This document shows positions 51,577 to 60,788 of a DNA stretch of 64,000 bases, in pieces. Below the pieces are notes generated by a model. It worked only from the letters and a program-made list of their open reading frames with translations. It made no database searches and was not told the origin of the DNA. A program made the position numbers and the translations under genes. The DNA is from Streptomyces avidinii (GTDB lineage Bacteria > Actinomycetota > Actinomycetes > Streptomycetales > Streptomycetaceae). Position 1 is the stretch's first letter. The number at the start of each line of letters is the position of its first letter. The stretch is from contig NZ_BMVL01000015.1 in NCBI RefSeq assembly GCF_014650695.1, positions 128,396 through 192,395 on the forward strand, in the 5' to 3' direction.

Positions 51577-52305
51577 TCAGGCGGCGAGGTCGCTCTCGTG
51601 CGTACGCTGCCCCGCGGGCGGGGTCTGCGCCTGCGGCAGATCGACCGGCAGGGGCAGCGCGCGGCCCTTGGCCCGTACGAGCCGGCCGGCGCGCCGGGAA
51701 CGGGCCACCGCCCGCACCGCCGGGTTCAGCGCCGCCATCGCGAGCGGCGCGAGCAGCAGCACCACGGCGGTGCCGAGCGCGAAGGCCCCGATGACGTCGG
51801 TCGGGTAGTGGAGGCCCATGTAGACGCGGCAGAGGCCTTCGGCGAAGGCCAGCCCGATCCCCAGGAGGCCGAACCTCCGGTTCGCCACGAACAGGCCTAC
51901 GCCCAGGGCCATCGCGAGGGTGCTGTGGCCGCTGACGAAGGAGAACTCGGTGTGCCCGAGCCCCGAACCGAAGCCGGGATCGAGCACCTGGAGGCCCTCG
52001 TGCTGCATGAACGGCCGCGGCCGGCCGACGAACTCACGCAGCGGCACATTCACGAGCAGCGCCAGCCCGGCGGCCAGCGGGGCCCAGACGAGCGCGGCGA
52101 TGGACTCGACGGCGACGGCCTCCTCCTGCCGGCGGGCACCGTGCCAGCACCACAGGACCAGGAGCACCAGGGCGAGCAGGATCCCGTACTCCCCGACCAG
52201 GCTCACGACCCGGTCCAGCCACGCCGGAGCATGCCGGGCGGCTCCGTTGATCTCGTACAGCAGGCTGACATCCACGTTCGGCCCACCTGTTGTGAGTCCA
52301 GCCAT
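51577..52305 (-). CDS. PAP2 family phosphatase
   Basis: 242-residue membrane phosphatase of the PAP2 (undecaprenyl-pyrophosphate/lipid phosphatase) superfamily. Motifs: LREFVGRPRPF (KxxxxxxRP variant), FVSGHST (PSGH variant) and CRVYMGLHYPTDV (SRxxxxxHxxxD variant). About five or six helices. Start MAGLTTGG at 52305. May act on phospholipid or undecaprenyl phosphate; substrate unknown. Confidence 0.92.
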   Translation of the reverse strand: MAGLTTGGPNVDVSLLYEINGAARHAPAWLDRVVSLVGEYGILLALVLLVLWCWHGARRQEEAVAVESIAALVWAPLAAGLALLVNVPLREFVGRPRPFMQHEGLQVLDPGFGSGLGHTEFSFVSGHSTLAMALGVGLFVANRRFGLLGIGLAFAEGLCRVYMGLHYPTDVIGAFALGTAVVLLLAPLAMAALNPAVRAVARSRRAGRLVRAKGRALPLPVDLPQAQTPPAGQRTHESDLAA

Positions 52306-52507
52306 GGTGATGCGGCCCCTTGCCCTTGCCGTGGTCCCCTGCGGACGCACCCCTGTGTGCGCCCCTCCGCTCCCGCTTGATCAACCCCCGCGTTCATGGA
52401 ACGCCCGTTCTGGCTCCTACGTTCCATTCTCCACGCAATGATCACTCCAACGTTATCGAAGAGTGACTCATCGTCGCAGCTCAGGGCCTTTGCCTTACGG
52501 TGAGTTA

Positions 52508-53524
52508 CTACGATGCCCGACCGGTGGCGGGACGCGCCGGAAGGGCCTCCGCACCATCCTTGGTGACACGCGTCGCACCGAAGTAGTCGGGGGTGTCGAT
52601 CTTGTCGAAGCGGATGACGGCACCGGTATAAGGGGCGTTGATCATGTAACCGCCGCCCACGTACAGCCCGACGTGCCGGATCTCCCGGGAGTTCGTCAGA
52701 TCGTCGGAGAAGAAGACGAGATCACCGGGCAGGAGTTGATCGCGCGAGGGATGCGGCCCGGCGTTGTACTGGTCGTTCGCCACCCGCGGCAACTCGATCC
52801 CCACGGTCTCGTACGCGGCCTTGGTCAACCCGGAACAGTCGAACCGCCCGTCCTGATCGGGCGTCCCGTTCCCGCCCCACAGGTAGGGCGTCCCGAGCTG
52901 CTTCTGCGCGAAGTAGATGGCCCCGGCCGCCTGTTGCGAGGGCGCCACCCGCCCGACGGGCCGCTCGAAACTCTTGGCCAGAGTGGTAATGGCCTTCACG
53001 TACCCCTGGGTCTCGCGGAACGGAGGTACCCCTTGGTGCTGCATCACCGCACCGGGCCCCGCGTTGTAGGCGGCCAGCATGTTCGTGACGGGGTCTCCGG
53101 GAACCCTCCTCACGTAGCGCGCGAGTTCGCAGTCGTACGAAGCGGCCGAGGGAATGGCGTCGTTCGGGTCCCAGATGTCACGGTCGCCGTCGCCGTCCCC
53201 GTCGATCCCGTGCGTGGCCCAGGTGCCGGGGATGAACTGGGCGATGCCGCGCGCATCGGCGGGACTGACGATGTGCGGGTCCCAGCCGCTCTCGGAGTAG
53301 AGCTGGGCGGCCAGGACGGCCGGGCTCAGGGTCGGGCAGAGAACGCCCCACTTCTGCACCAGCGCCTGGTACTTCCCGGGTACCGCTCCCTGGGCCAGCC
53401 CAACGGGGCGGCCGCCACCGGTCGCGATGCCCGCGGCGGCGGAGTACGTGCCGACCACGAGGAGAGCGACGAAGCACAGACACGCTCCGAAGCTGATCCC
53501 GCTGATCACCCAGAATCTGCGCAC
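52508..53524 (-). CDS. Lytic transglycosylase-NlpC/P60 cell-wall hydrolase
   Basis: 338-residue two-domain muralytic protein with one N-terminal membrane helix (SFGACLCFVALLVVGTYSAA). The transglycosylase domain has the catalytic Glu78 in YSESGW and AYNAGPGAV. The NlpC/P60 domain has Cys230 in FDCSGLT and His in IRHVGLYVG. Such pairs drill peptidoglycan for secretion/conjugation systems, and the T4SS-like operon starts 6 kb away. In S. coelicolor a similar gene is adjacent to the cmd cluster (from memory). Confidence 0.92.
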   Translation of the reverse strand: MRRFWVISGISFGACLCFVALLVVGTYSAAAGIATGGGRPVGLAQGAVPGKYQALVQKWGVLCPTLSPAVLAAQLYSESGWDPHIVSPADARGIAQFIPGTWATHGIDGDGDGDRDIWDPNDAIPSAASYDCELARYVRRVPGDPVTNMLAAYNAGPGAVMQHQGVPPFRETQGYVKAITTLAKSFERPVGRVAPSQQAAGAIYFAQKQLGTPYLWGGNGTPDQDGRFDCSGLTKAAYETVGIELPRVANDQYNAGPHPSRDQLLPGDLVFFSDDLTNSREIRHVGLYVGGGYMINAPYTGAVIRFDKIDTPDYFGATRVTKDGAEALPARPATGRAS

Positions 53525-53582
53525 CCGTCAACCCTCCCCCATCGAACGGTCTTTCACCGGGATTCGCCGCTACGTGTCGGAT

Positions 53583-55274
53583 TTATCCCTTTTGCGGCCC
53601 GCTGTCGAAGCCCTCGCAGGCAATGCTCCTGTGTTCCGTATCCGAGACGGCATGCCGGAACACCACCGTCCAGCCACCGGGATCCTGCGAGAGCGGAGGC
53701 GCCTTGACGGTCCTGCCGTTCAGCTGCATGGAGAAGTCGTCCGGGTACGTGACGTACTTCCACTCCACCTCGTCACCTTCGTACAGGTCCCGGGCCTTGG
53801 CAAGGAAACCGAGCTGGCGATTGTCGGTCACGTCGGTGGACCGGCCGTTCTCGTCGACCTCGTGCTGCGGCTTCACGACGACGGCCACGTAGTACGGCGG
53901 TACGTCGGGGAGCGCGTTCTTGACCCTGTACCCGATCTCCACCTTGCCCGACTTCAGCTGCGGGTCGTCCATGGACCGGGGCAGCGCGGTCTGCAAGTCC
54001 AGGATGCCGTGCTCCTCCTCGCCCCTGGTGCAGCTGCGGTGAATGGGGTTGTAGTCGTCAAGATTTGGCTCGGTCTGCCTGATGAACATTGGCGGACCCG
54101 TCGGCGACTGCGCCGCCGGGGCGCCGGAGCTTTGACCGCCGGGAGCAGGCGTCTGCGCGGCAGGCGTCTGTCCGGCAGGCGTCTGTCCGGCAGGCGTCTG
54201 TCCGCCCGCCCGGCCGGCCGCGCCCTCCCGACCTCCCTCACCCCCCAGCGGCAGCTTCCACACCGCCACGGCTCCCACCACAGCCAGCGCAACCCCGGCG
54301 GCCACCAGGGCCCCCGTCCGCCGGCGCTTCGGCAACGCGGCGGTGACCAGGCCCTGGGTCGGGGTGTAGCCGTGCACCAGACCGGGGCCCTGCGTCCGCA
54401 TCTCGTGCACCGGCACGGCCTCACCCAGCGCGCCGAGCCCGAGGTACACCGCATCGTCGATCAGCGCGTCCCGCACCCCGCACCGCCGGATGACCTCGGC
54501 CGGATCCGGCCGCACCGCCGGATCCTTCGCCACGCACGCCTCGATCAGCCCCGCCAGCCCCGGCTCCACCCCCGCCACGTCGATCGGCTCGTGCACCGCC
54601 CGGTAGCTCACCGTCGCCGCCACGCCCGTCCCGAACGGCGGCCGCCCCGTCGCCGCGTACGCCAGCGTCGCGCCCAGCGCGAAGACGTCCGCCGCGGCCC
54701 CGGCCTCCGCGCCCAGCAGCACCTCCGGCGCCGTGTACCCCGGCGTCCCCGGAGCCTGCCCGTCCTGCGTGAGCGCCGTCTCGCCCACGCCCCGCGCGAT
54801 GCCGAAGTCGATGAGCTGCGGCCCCTGCGCGCCCAGGATGACGTTCTGCGGCTTGAGGTCCCGGTGCGTCACCCCGTACGCGTGCACGCTCGCCAGCCCC
54901 TCCGCGAGGGCCGCGAGCAGCCGCCGGCAGGTGTCCGCCGGCAGACCACCGCGCTCCGCCACGGCATGACCGAGCGTCGGACCCGCCACGTACTCGGTCG
55001 CCAGCCAGAACGGCGCCGCCGCCAGCGAGGCGTCGATCAGGTTCGCCGTGTACGCCGACCGCACCGCACGCACCGTCTCGGCCTCACGCCGGAACCGGGC
55101 CAGCGCCTCCGGATGCCCGGTGATCTCGTCCCGGATCACCTTCACGGCGACCAGGCGCCCACCGGGCGACCGCCCGAGGTACACCTGTCCCATCCCCCCG
55201 GCGCCGAGCCGGGCCAACAGCGCATGCGCCCCGATCTGCGCGGGGTCGACGTCTCTCAGGGCCTCCACCGGCAC
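53583..55274 (-). CDS. Membrane-anchored Ser/Thr protein kinase
   Basis: 563-residue Hanks-type kinase. Kinase domain 15-270 with Lys45 (VAVKVI), HRDLKPQN (137-144) and DFG (156-158). A linker leads to a membrane helix (about 322-342) and an extracytoplasmic domain. Between the helix and that domain is a QTPAG repeat (GQTPAGQTPAAQTPA). The outer domain lacks PASTA repeats; it has no recognised fold. Start GTG at 55274. A signal or cell-wall ligand is unknown. Confidence 0.9.
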   Translation of the reverse strand: MPVEALRDVDPAQIGAHALLARLGAGGMGQVYLGRSPGGRLVAVKVIRDEITGHPEALARFRREAETVRAVRSAYTANLIDASLAAAPFWLATEYVAGPTLGHAVAERGGLPADTCRRLLAALAEGLASVHAYGVTHRDLKPQNVILGAQGPQLIDFGIARGVGETALTQDGQAPGTPGYTAPEVLLGAEAGAAADVFALGATLAYAATGRPPFGTGVAATVSYRAVHEPIDVAGVEPGLAGLIEACVAKDPAVRPDPAEVIRRCGVRDALIDDAVYLGLGALGEAVPVHEMRTQGPGLVHGYTPTQGLVTAALPKRRRTGALVAAGVALAVVGAVAVWKLPLGGEGGREGAAGRAGGQTPAGQTPAGQTPAAQTPAPGGQSSGAPAAQSPTGPPMFIRQTEPNLDDYNPIHRSCTRGEEEHGILDLQTALPRSMDDPQLKSGKVEIGYRVKNALPDVPPYYVAVVVKPQHEVDENGRSTDVTDNRQLGFLAKARDLYEGDEVEWKYVTYPDDFSMQLNGRTVKAPPLSQDPGGWTVVFRHAVSDTEHRSIACEGFDSGPQKG

Positions 55275-55340
55275 GAGCCTGCCACACCGACTCCCGCGCC
55301 ACAGCGGCGGGTTGAGGTGCGGCCGACCGGCAAGACGTCC

Positions 55341-56216
55341 CTAGGAACGCGGCGCCACGTACAGGCTCTGCGCACTCCGCCCGATGGGCCCCTTCTCGTC
55401 GTGCAACAGCGCGTCCGCGAGCCCGATCCCGGCGGCATCCACACTCGTACGGGCCTCCACGCACGCCCACTCGCCCACCGGGTGGCGGGTCAGGTGCACG
55501 GTCAGGTCACCGTTGATGAAGACGTACCGCCCGAAGTCCATCACCGAACTGATCCCGTTGCCCGAGTCGGCGGCAACCAGCACCCGGTCCAGCGGCCTGG
55601 TCGCCTCCCCGGCGACGAGCGGCACCTTCATCCGCATCCAGCAGGTACCGGGGCCCAGTTCGACGAAGGCGCCCTCGGTGAACCGGGTCTCCATGGCCGA
55701 GTGGTAGCCGGTCTCCCACGGCACGGGGAAGAACGGCGTCACCGCCACCTCCCCGGGCGGCGGCAGCTGCGGCCCCGGGACCACGGCGGGCACGGCCTCC
55801 TCGGCGACCCGGATCCGCAGGGCCCGCGCCAGCATCACGGGCGCACCGCCCGCCGGGGCGAGGGCGGCCTCGACCACCTCGGTACCGCGCCCGGCCCGCA
55901 GCACGGTGGTGGTGATCTCCAGCTCGCCGATCGGGACGGGGCGCAGGATCTCGTACGTGATCCGCGCGACCCGCATGTCCGTCCGCGCACCCGGCCGCTC
56001 CTCGACGGCCCGCCCGAGCAGCGCCGCCGGCGGCCCGGCATGCTGCGAGCCCGGGTCCCACGGCCCCCGCGTGTACTCGGTGGCCAGGAAGCGCCCGGCG
56101 TCGATCCGCTCGAAGAACCCCTCGGGCCCCTGGGACCCCGGGGACCCCTGGGCACCGTCGGAATCCTCGTACCCGTCGGACCCCTCGTACCCGTCGCACC
56201 CCTCGGCAGCACCCAT
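55341..56216 (-). CDS. Acyl-CoA thioesterase-like protein (double hotdog)
   Basis: 291-residue TesB-type protein with two hotdog domains (GPWDPGSQHAGPPAALLGRA, and FTEGAFVELGPGTCWMRMKV). The N-terminus (MGAAEGCDGYEGSDGYEDSD) contains Gly/Asp/Tyr repeats that look disordered. Substrate unknown. Start at 56216 is chosen; an ATG at 56264 is an alternative. Confidence 0.85.
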   Translation of the reverse strand: MGAAEGCDGYEGSDGYEDSDGAQGSPGSQGPEGFFERIDAGRFLATEYTRGPWDPGSQHAGPPAALLGRAVEERPGARTDMRVARITYEILRPVPIGELEITTTVLRAGRGTEVVEAALAPAGGAPVMLARALRIRVAEEAVPAVVPGPQLPPPGEVAVTPFFPVPWETGYHSAMETRFTEGAFVELGPGTCWMRMKVPLVAGEATRPLDRVLVAADSGNGISSVMDFGRYVFINGDLTVHLTRHPVGEWACVEARTSVDAAGIGLADALLHDEKGPIGRSAQSLYVAPRS

Positions 56217-56268
56217 ACCGCCCACGCTACCGACAGGTAACCGCGGCCACCACCCCCTGGTCACGCAC

Positions 56269-56877
56269 TCAACGGGCGAACCCCAGCCCCACCCCCAGCC
56301 CCACCAGAACCGACCCGATGGCCCGGTTCAGCGCCTTCTGCGCCTTCAGCATCCGGTCGCGCAGCCGGGAGACGGAGAAGAACAGCGCGACCGCCCCGAA
56401 CCAGCCCAGGTGCGCCGCCGACATGAACAGCCCGTAGCCCGCCTGCTGCCACACCGGAGTCTCCGGGTTCACCACCTGCGTGAAGGTCGACACCACGAAC
56501 AGCGTCGTCTTCGGATTGAGCACATTCGTCAGGAACCCCGACCGCATCGCCCCCAGCCGGGTCAGCTGCGGCTTCGACTCCAGGTCGACGGTCACCTCCG
56601 CCCGCGCCCGGAAGGTCCGTATCCCGATCCACACCAGATACGCCGCACCCGCCAGCTTGATCGCGGTGAACAGCGCGGTGGAGGAGGCGATCAGCAGACC
56701 GACACCGAGCATCGTGTAGGAGACGTGGACCAGCACGCCGGCCGCGACCCCGGCGGCGGCGAACAGCCCGGTGGGGCGCCCGTAGAGATAGCTGTTGCGG
56801 ACCACCATGGCGAAGTCGGCACCGGGACTGATCACGGCGAGGAGAGTAATAACAGCGACTGCGATCACTTCTGTCAT
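56269..56877 (-). CDS. LysE-type amino-acid exporter
   Basis: 202-residue LysE/RhtB-family exporter with about six helices. The family motif VISPGADFAMVVRNSYLYG near the N-terminus and NPKTTLFVVSTFTQVV are present. Exports amino acids or homoserine lactone-like metabolites; specificity unknown. Confidence 0.9.
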   Translation of the reverse strand: MTEVIAVAVITLLAVISPGADFAMVVRNSYLYGRPTGLFAAAGVAAGVLVHVSYTMLGVGLLIASSTALFTAIKLAGAAYLVWIGIRTFRARAEVTVDLESKPQLTRLGAMRSGFLTNVLNPKTTLFVVSTFTQVVNPETPVWQQAGYGLFMSAAHLGWFGAVALFFSVSRLRDRMLKAQKALNRAIGSVLVGLGVGLGFAR

Positions 56878-56959
56878 ACGGGGATGCTCACCGCCGCCGC
56901 CCCCCGGATCAAGACCCCCGTGGATCAAGCGCCCGGGGGACCCGACGCGACGGGGGACA

Positions 56960-57799
56960 ATGGACAACGTGCCGAACCATCCCGCCGCCGCCCTCCCCGC
57001 GCTCCCCGTCCTGCAGGCCGACTGCGCGAACTGCTTCGCGCTCTGCTGCGTGGCGCTGCCCTTCGCCAAGTCCAACGACTTCGCCGTGAACAAGCCCGCC
57101 GGGACCCCCTGCAAGAACCTCCAGCAGGACTTCCGCTGCGGCATCCACACCCGGCTGCGCGACAAGGGGTTCCAGGGCTGCACGGTCTTCGACTGCTTCG
57201 GCGCGGGCCAGCAGGCCTCCCAGGTCACCTTCGAAGGCCGCGACTGGCGCACCCACCCGGGCACGGCCGGCCAGATGTTCGAGGTCTTCCCGGTACTGCG
57301 GCAGCTGCACGAGCTGCTCTTCTACGTCAGCGAGGCCCTGACCCTCCCGGCGGCCGCCCCGGTCCACGCCGAGCTGCGCCGGGCCCTGACGGAGACCGAG
57401 GAATGGACCCGCGCCGACGCGCAGGCCCTGGCCGACCTGGACGTCGGCCCCCTCCGCCAGCAGATCAACGCCCTGCTCCTGAAGACCAGCGAACTCGTAC
57501 GGGTGAAGGTGCCGGGCCGCAAGAAGAACCACCGCGGCGCCGACCTGATGGGCGCGCGCCTGTCGGGAGCCGACCTGCGCGGCGCGAACCTCCGCGGCGC
57601 CTACCTGATCGCCGCCGACCTCACCCGCGCCGACCTCCGCACGGCGGACCTGATCGGCGCTGACCTCCGCGACACCAACCTCCGCGGAGCGGACCTCCGC
57701 GACGCCATCTTCCTCACCCAACCCCAACTGAACGCAGCCCAGGGCGACCCCACGACCCAAATCCCCCCCACCCTCACCCGCCCCACCCACTGGACCTGA
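56960..57799 (+). CDS. Pentapeptide-repeat protein with Cys cluster
   Basis: 279-residue protein. The N-terminus has Cys22, Cys25, Cys29, Cys30, Cys51, Cys60, Cys74 and Cys79 (CxxCxxxCC pattern), as in YkgJ-type zinc/iron-sulfur proteins. The C-terminus is a pentapeptide-repeat helix (A(D/N)LxG repeats, GANLRGAYLIAADLTRADLR and so on) from about 190 to 255. The two together are a known Streptomyces pairing with no function assigned. The stop codon is at the beginning of a 51-bp tandem repeat array. Confidence 0.87.
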   Translation: MDNVPNHPAAALPALPVLQADCANCFALCCVALPFAKSNDFAVNKPAGTPCKNLQQDFRCGIHTRLRDKGFQGCTVFDCFGAGQQASQVTFEGRDWRTHPGTAGQMFEVFPVLRQLHELLFYVSEALTLPAAAPVHAELRRALTETEEWTRADAQALADLDVGPLRQQINALLLKTSELVRVKVPGRKKNHRGADLMGARLSGADLRGANLRGAYLIAADLTRADLRTADLIGADLRDTNLRGADLRDAIFLTQPQLNAAQGDPTTQIPPTLTRPTHWT

Positions 57800-58052
57800 C
57801 CCCGCCGGCATTCGAGACCCAGGACCCGGACCGCAGCCCCGCTCTCCCAGCCCCGCCGGCATTCGAGGCGCAGGACCCGGGCCGCAGCCCCGCTGCTTCA
57901 GCCTCGCCGGCGTTTGAGGCGCGGGACCCGGACCGCAGCCCCGCTGCTTCAGCCCCGCCGGCGTTTGAGGCGCGGGACCCGGACCGCAGCCCCGCTGCTT
58001 CAGCCCCGCCGGCGTTTGAGGCGCGGGGTCTGGGGCGGAGCCCCAGCAACGG
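57799..58052. repeat. Tandem array of five 51-bp units, dispersed-repeat family
   Basis: Five 51-bp units start at 57799, 57850, 57901, 57952 and 58003, each containing CCCCGCCGGCGTTTGAGGCG or a close variant, then CGGGACCCGGACCGCAGCCC. Two units are almost identical. It belongs to the same repeat family as the elements at 9.9 kb and 49.5 kb, but here amplified. The 51-bp period is divisible by three, giving long open frames that are not genes. Confidence 0.9.
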
Positions 58053-58091
58053 CCCCGCACCCGCCCCGCCCACCCCGGCGGCGCCGACCCC

Positions 58092-59246
58092 TCACACCCG
58101 CGCCAAAAACCCCCGCACGGCAGCGAAGTACCCCTCCGGGTCCCCGACCCGCACCGCATGCCCCGCCGGCAACTCGACCAACCGCACCCCCGCCCTCCGC
58201 ACCGTCATCTCCCGCGCGTGCTCAGCCGACAGCACCCCGCTCCGATCCCCCCGCACCAGCAGCGTCGGCTGCCGCACCCCCAGCCAGTCCCCCCAGTGGT
58301 CCCCGTTCAGCCCCCGCTGGGACGCCACCATGTCCTCCACCTCGAACGCGGTCCCCCACCCGTCCGGGTACTCCCGCAGAGACCCCTCCAGGTGCGGCGC
58401 TGCACTCCCCACCCCCGCCAGGAACCCCTCCCGCGTCGCGGCCCTCCTCGGCCATTCCCGTGCGAACGACAGGTCGCCGTCGACCACCGCCCCGATGTCC
58501 TCGACCACCACCGCCCGCACCAGATCAGGCCGCCGCGCCGCGAGCTGGTACGCATTGACCCCGCCCAGCGAATGCCCCAGCACCACCGCCGGCCCCAGCC
58601 CCAGCTGCTCCAGCAGGGCCGCCGCGTCCGCCACGTACCCCTCCCGCGAGTACTCCCCCGCCCGGTCCGAGTCCCCGTGCCCCCGCTGGTCCAGGGCGAT
58701 CACCCGCCACGCCGGCCCCACCTCCCGGGCCAGCCCCTCGAAAGCCGACGCCCCCGCCCCGAAGTGGCCGTGCAGCGCCAGCAGCGGAGCCCCCGGCCCA
58801 CCGAAATCCGTATGGGCGAGGCGCCGCCCGTCCTGCGTCACCATCACCCCCGGCAACGGCCCCAGCTTGTCGATGACCCGCTGCCGCAGCAGCTGGTACT
58901 CCTCCCAACGCCTCCGCAGCCGCCCGCCCGGCCGCTTCACGATCCGCCCCGGCGTGACCGTCTCCCCCCGCCGGAACTGTTCCCTCGTCAGATCGATCCG
59001 GAGGCCACCGGGCAGCAGGTTCCACCAGTGGTAGCCCTCCTGCCGGCCGTCGTGGAACACCTCGCCCAGCACCAGGTCCCCACCCACGAGGTCCTGCACC
59101 ACGAGAGCGGTGATGTCACAGTGCCCCCACCCGGGATTCTCCGGAGTCCAGGGAATCTTCGTGATGTCGGAGGGCTCGCAGGTCTCGGCCGACCATCCCG
59201 CCCGGATGGCCGCCTCGAGGTCCGCGAGAGTCCATGCAGTCGTCAT
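58092..59246 (-). CDS. YunG-like domain fused to alpha/beta hydrolase
   Basis: 384-residue fusion. Residues 1-125 resemble the YunG family (TAWTLADLEAAIRAGWSAET, GYHWWNLLPGGLRIDLTREQF). Residues about 140-384 form an alpha/beta hydrolase with HGHFGAG, nucleophile GHSLGG, DQRGHGDSDRA and catalytic His in ELPAGHAVRVG. Function unknown; the YunG domain may act as a regulatory or binding module. Confidence 0.88.
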   Translation of the reverse strand: MTTAWTLADLEAAIRAGWSAETCEPSDITKIPWTPENPGWGHCDITALVVQDLVGGDLVLGEVFHDGRQEGYHWWNLLPGGLRIDLTREQFRRGETVTPGRIVKRPGGRLRRRWEEYQLLRQRVIDKLGPLPGVMVTQDGRRLAHTDFGGPGAPLLALHGHFGAGASAFEGLAREVGPAWRVIALDQRGHGDSDRAGEYSREGYVADAAALLEQLGLGPAVVLGHSLGGVNAYQLAARRPDLVRAVVVEDIGAVVDGDLSFAREWPRRAATREGFLAGVGSAAPHLEGSLREYPDGWGTAFEVEDMVASQRGLNGDHWGDWLGVRQPTLLVRGDRSGVLSAEHAREMTVRRAGVRLVELPAGHAVRVGDPEGYFAAVRGFLARV

Positions 59247-59543
59247 GCTCCCCAGCGTGCCGCACCCCACTGACAACGCCGTCGCGCACGCCACCGCGCA
59301 CCCACAAGACGACAATCATTGCCCGGCGTCACCCCCCGTGATACACAGAGTGACCGGATGTTCTCGCGCATACACACCGCCCCTGCCCAGGTCAGAGCGC
59401 GGAAACGGAGCGCGGGCCGCGAGATCGGGTAAAGAGAGCCGTCAAGTCGACGACGACGGCGGTTTCATCAGCGAAGATAGTGCGTAACCCCTGCCGTCGG
59501 GCAAGGGGCTTCCGGAACTACCCATACAGGGGCGGTGAGTTAC

Positions 59544-59852
59544 ATGATCCTGGCAGCCGAAAAGGGCGACATCACCACCATCATCGGCGGAATCGCCCCG
59601 AACTGGGGGCCTTTCGGCAGTCTCGGCAACGAAGCGAAGGTCATGATCGAGGTGGTCATGGCCGTGGCGATCCTGCTCTGCCTGGGCATCGCCATCTGGG
59701 GGGCGGCCAAACAGCGCATCGGCGCGACCGCCCTGCGCGACACGTTCAGCGCCGAACAGGGCAAAGGCCTGATCGTGGCCGGCCTCACCGGAGTCTTCAT
59801 CATCGGCTCCCTCGGGACGCTGTTCACGATCGTCTACGGGATGGCCGTCTAG
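59544..59852 (+). CDS. cmdF: Small two-helix membrane protein, first gene of T4SS-like operon
   Basis: 102-residue protein with two hydrophobic helices (EVVMAVAILLCLGIAIWGAA and GLIVAGLTGVFIIGSLGTLF) separated by a short charged loop, resembling VirB2/TrbC-type pilin-like subunits or PrgI-class helpers. An N-terminal Gly/Ile-rich segment precedes them. Start ATG at 59544 follows GGTGAG; a GTG at 59535 is possible. Naming is from S. coelicolor cmdABCDEF gene order (SCO4126-4131), recalled from memory. Confidence 0.75.
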   Translation: MILAAEKGDITTIIGGIAPNWGPFGSLGNEAKVMIEVVMAVAILLCLGIAIWGAAKQRIGATALRDTFSAEQGKGLIVAGLTGVFIIGSLGTLFTIVYGMAV

Positions 59853-59954
59853 CCCGGTCGCGCGCCGCACCCCGTAGCTGATGACGCATCACCACACCAC
59901 ATCCACGCGGGAACCAGCGCTACCGTCGTACGACGCGGAGGGGGCGAACAGGGA

Positions 59955-60788
59955 ATGAGCAACGACGACCAGTACGGCGGCGCCGGCGGCTACGGCGAGG
60001 TCGGCGGCACCGGCCAGACCCGCACCCGCCTCCCGGACGCCCCGGCCGACCCCTACGGCCCCACCCGCCGCACCCCGCGCACCTCCCGCAGCCTGATCAC
60101 GGTGGTCGGCGTGGTGGTCCTCCTGATCGCGGCCATCGCCTTCGCCAACTCGGGCCCGGACACCCCCTCGGACCCCGCCTCGGACAAACCCCCGGCCACC
60201 TCCTCCACGGCAGCCACGGGCACGGACCCTGTCACGGGCAAATCCGCAGGCATCCCCAAGGGCTTCGCCCACGACGAACAGGGCGCGCAGTCGGCAGCCG
60301 CCAACTTCGCGGTGGCACTGGGCTCTGACGGCATGTTCAAGAAGCCGACCCGGCACGCCCTGGTGGACGGAATCTACGCACCTGACGTGGCATCCCGGCT
60401 GAAGGGACCGCAGGACGAGGCCTACTCGGCCGACTTCCTGGCCAAGCTGGGGCTCGATGCCAACGGCAACGCACCGCAGGGCAGCACCTTCGTCACCCGT
60501 ACCGTCCCGATCGGCACCCGCGTGGAGAGCTACACGCCGACCACAGCCAAGATCGCCGTCTGGTACACCGGTCTGATCGGCATGTCCGGCCCCAAGTCCA
60601 CCGACCCGGTGCGAACCCTCTGGAAGACCTGGACCTTCGAACTGAGCTGGATCGGCGAGGGCTGGAGAGTCATCGACGACACCCAGCAGGACGGGCCCGC
60701 CCCGGTTCCCGGCGATGTCCCTGTGTCGACGTCGGACGACATGAGCAAGGCCATCAAGGAATTCGGGGGATTCACCTATGCCCGCTAG
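59955..60788 (+). CDS. cmdE: VirB8-like membrane protein, T4SS-like operon
   Basis: 277-residue protein: a cytoplasmic Gly/Tyr/Pro-rich tail (1-45), one membrane helix (47-64) and an extracytoplasmic domain (about 95-277) with a Cys-free NTF2-like/VirB8-like pattern (SAAANFAVALGSDGMFKKPT, KTWTFELSWIGEGWRVIDDT). It overlaps the next gene by 11 nt. VirB8-type components nucleate secretion channels; this assignment is by topology and gene context, not by a clear family match. Confidence 0.78.
   Translation: MSNDDQYGGAGGYGEVGGTGQTRTRLPDAPADPYGPTRRTPRTSRSLITVVGVVVLLIAAIAFANSGPDTPSDPASDKPPATSSTAATGTDPVTGKSAGIPKGFAHDEQGAQSAAANFAVALGSDGMFKKPTRHALVDGIYAPDVASRLKGPQDEAYSADFLAKLGLDANGNAPQGSTFVTRTVPIGTRVESYTPTTAKIAVWYTGLIGMSGPKSTDPVRTLWKTWTFELSWIGEGWRVIDDTQQDGPAPVPGDVPVSTSDDMSKAIKEFGGFTYAR

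Noticed and set aside
57914..58558. A 214-codon Pro/Arg-rich open frame
   Set aside because: It runs through the 51-bp repeats and antisense to the YunG-hydrolase gene; no ribosome-binding site.
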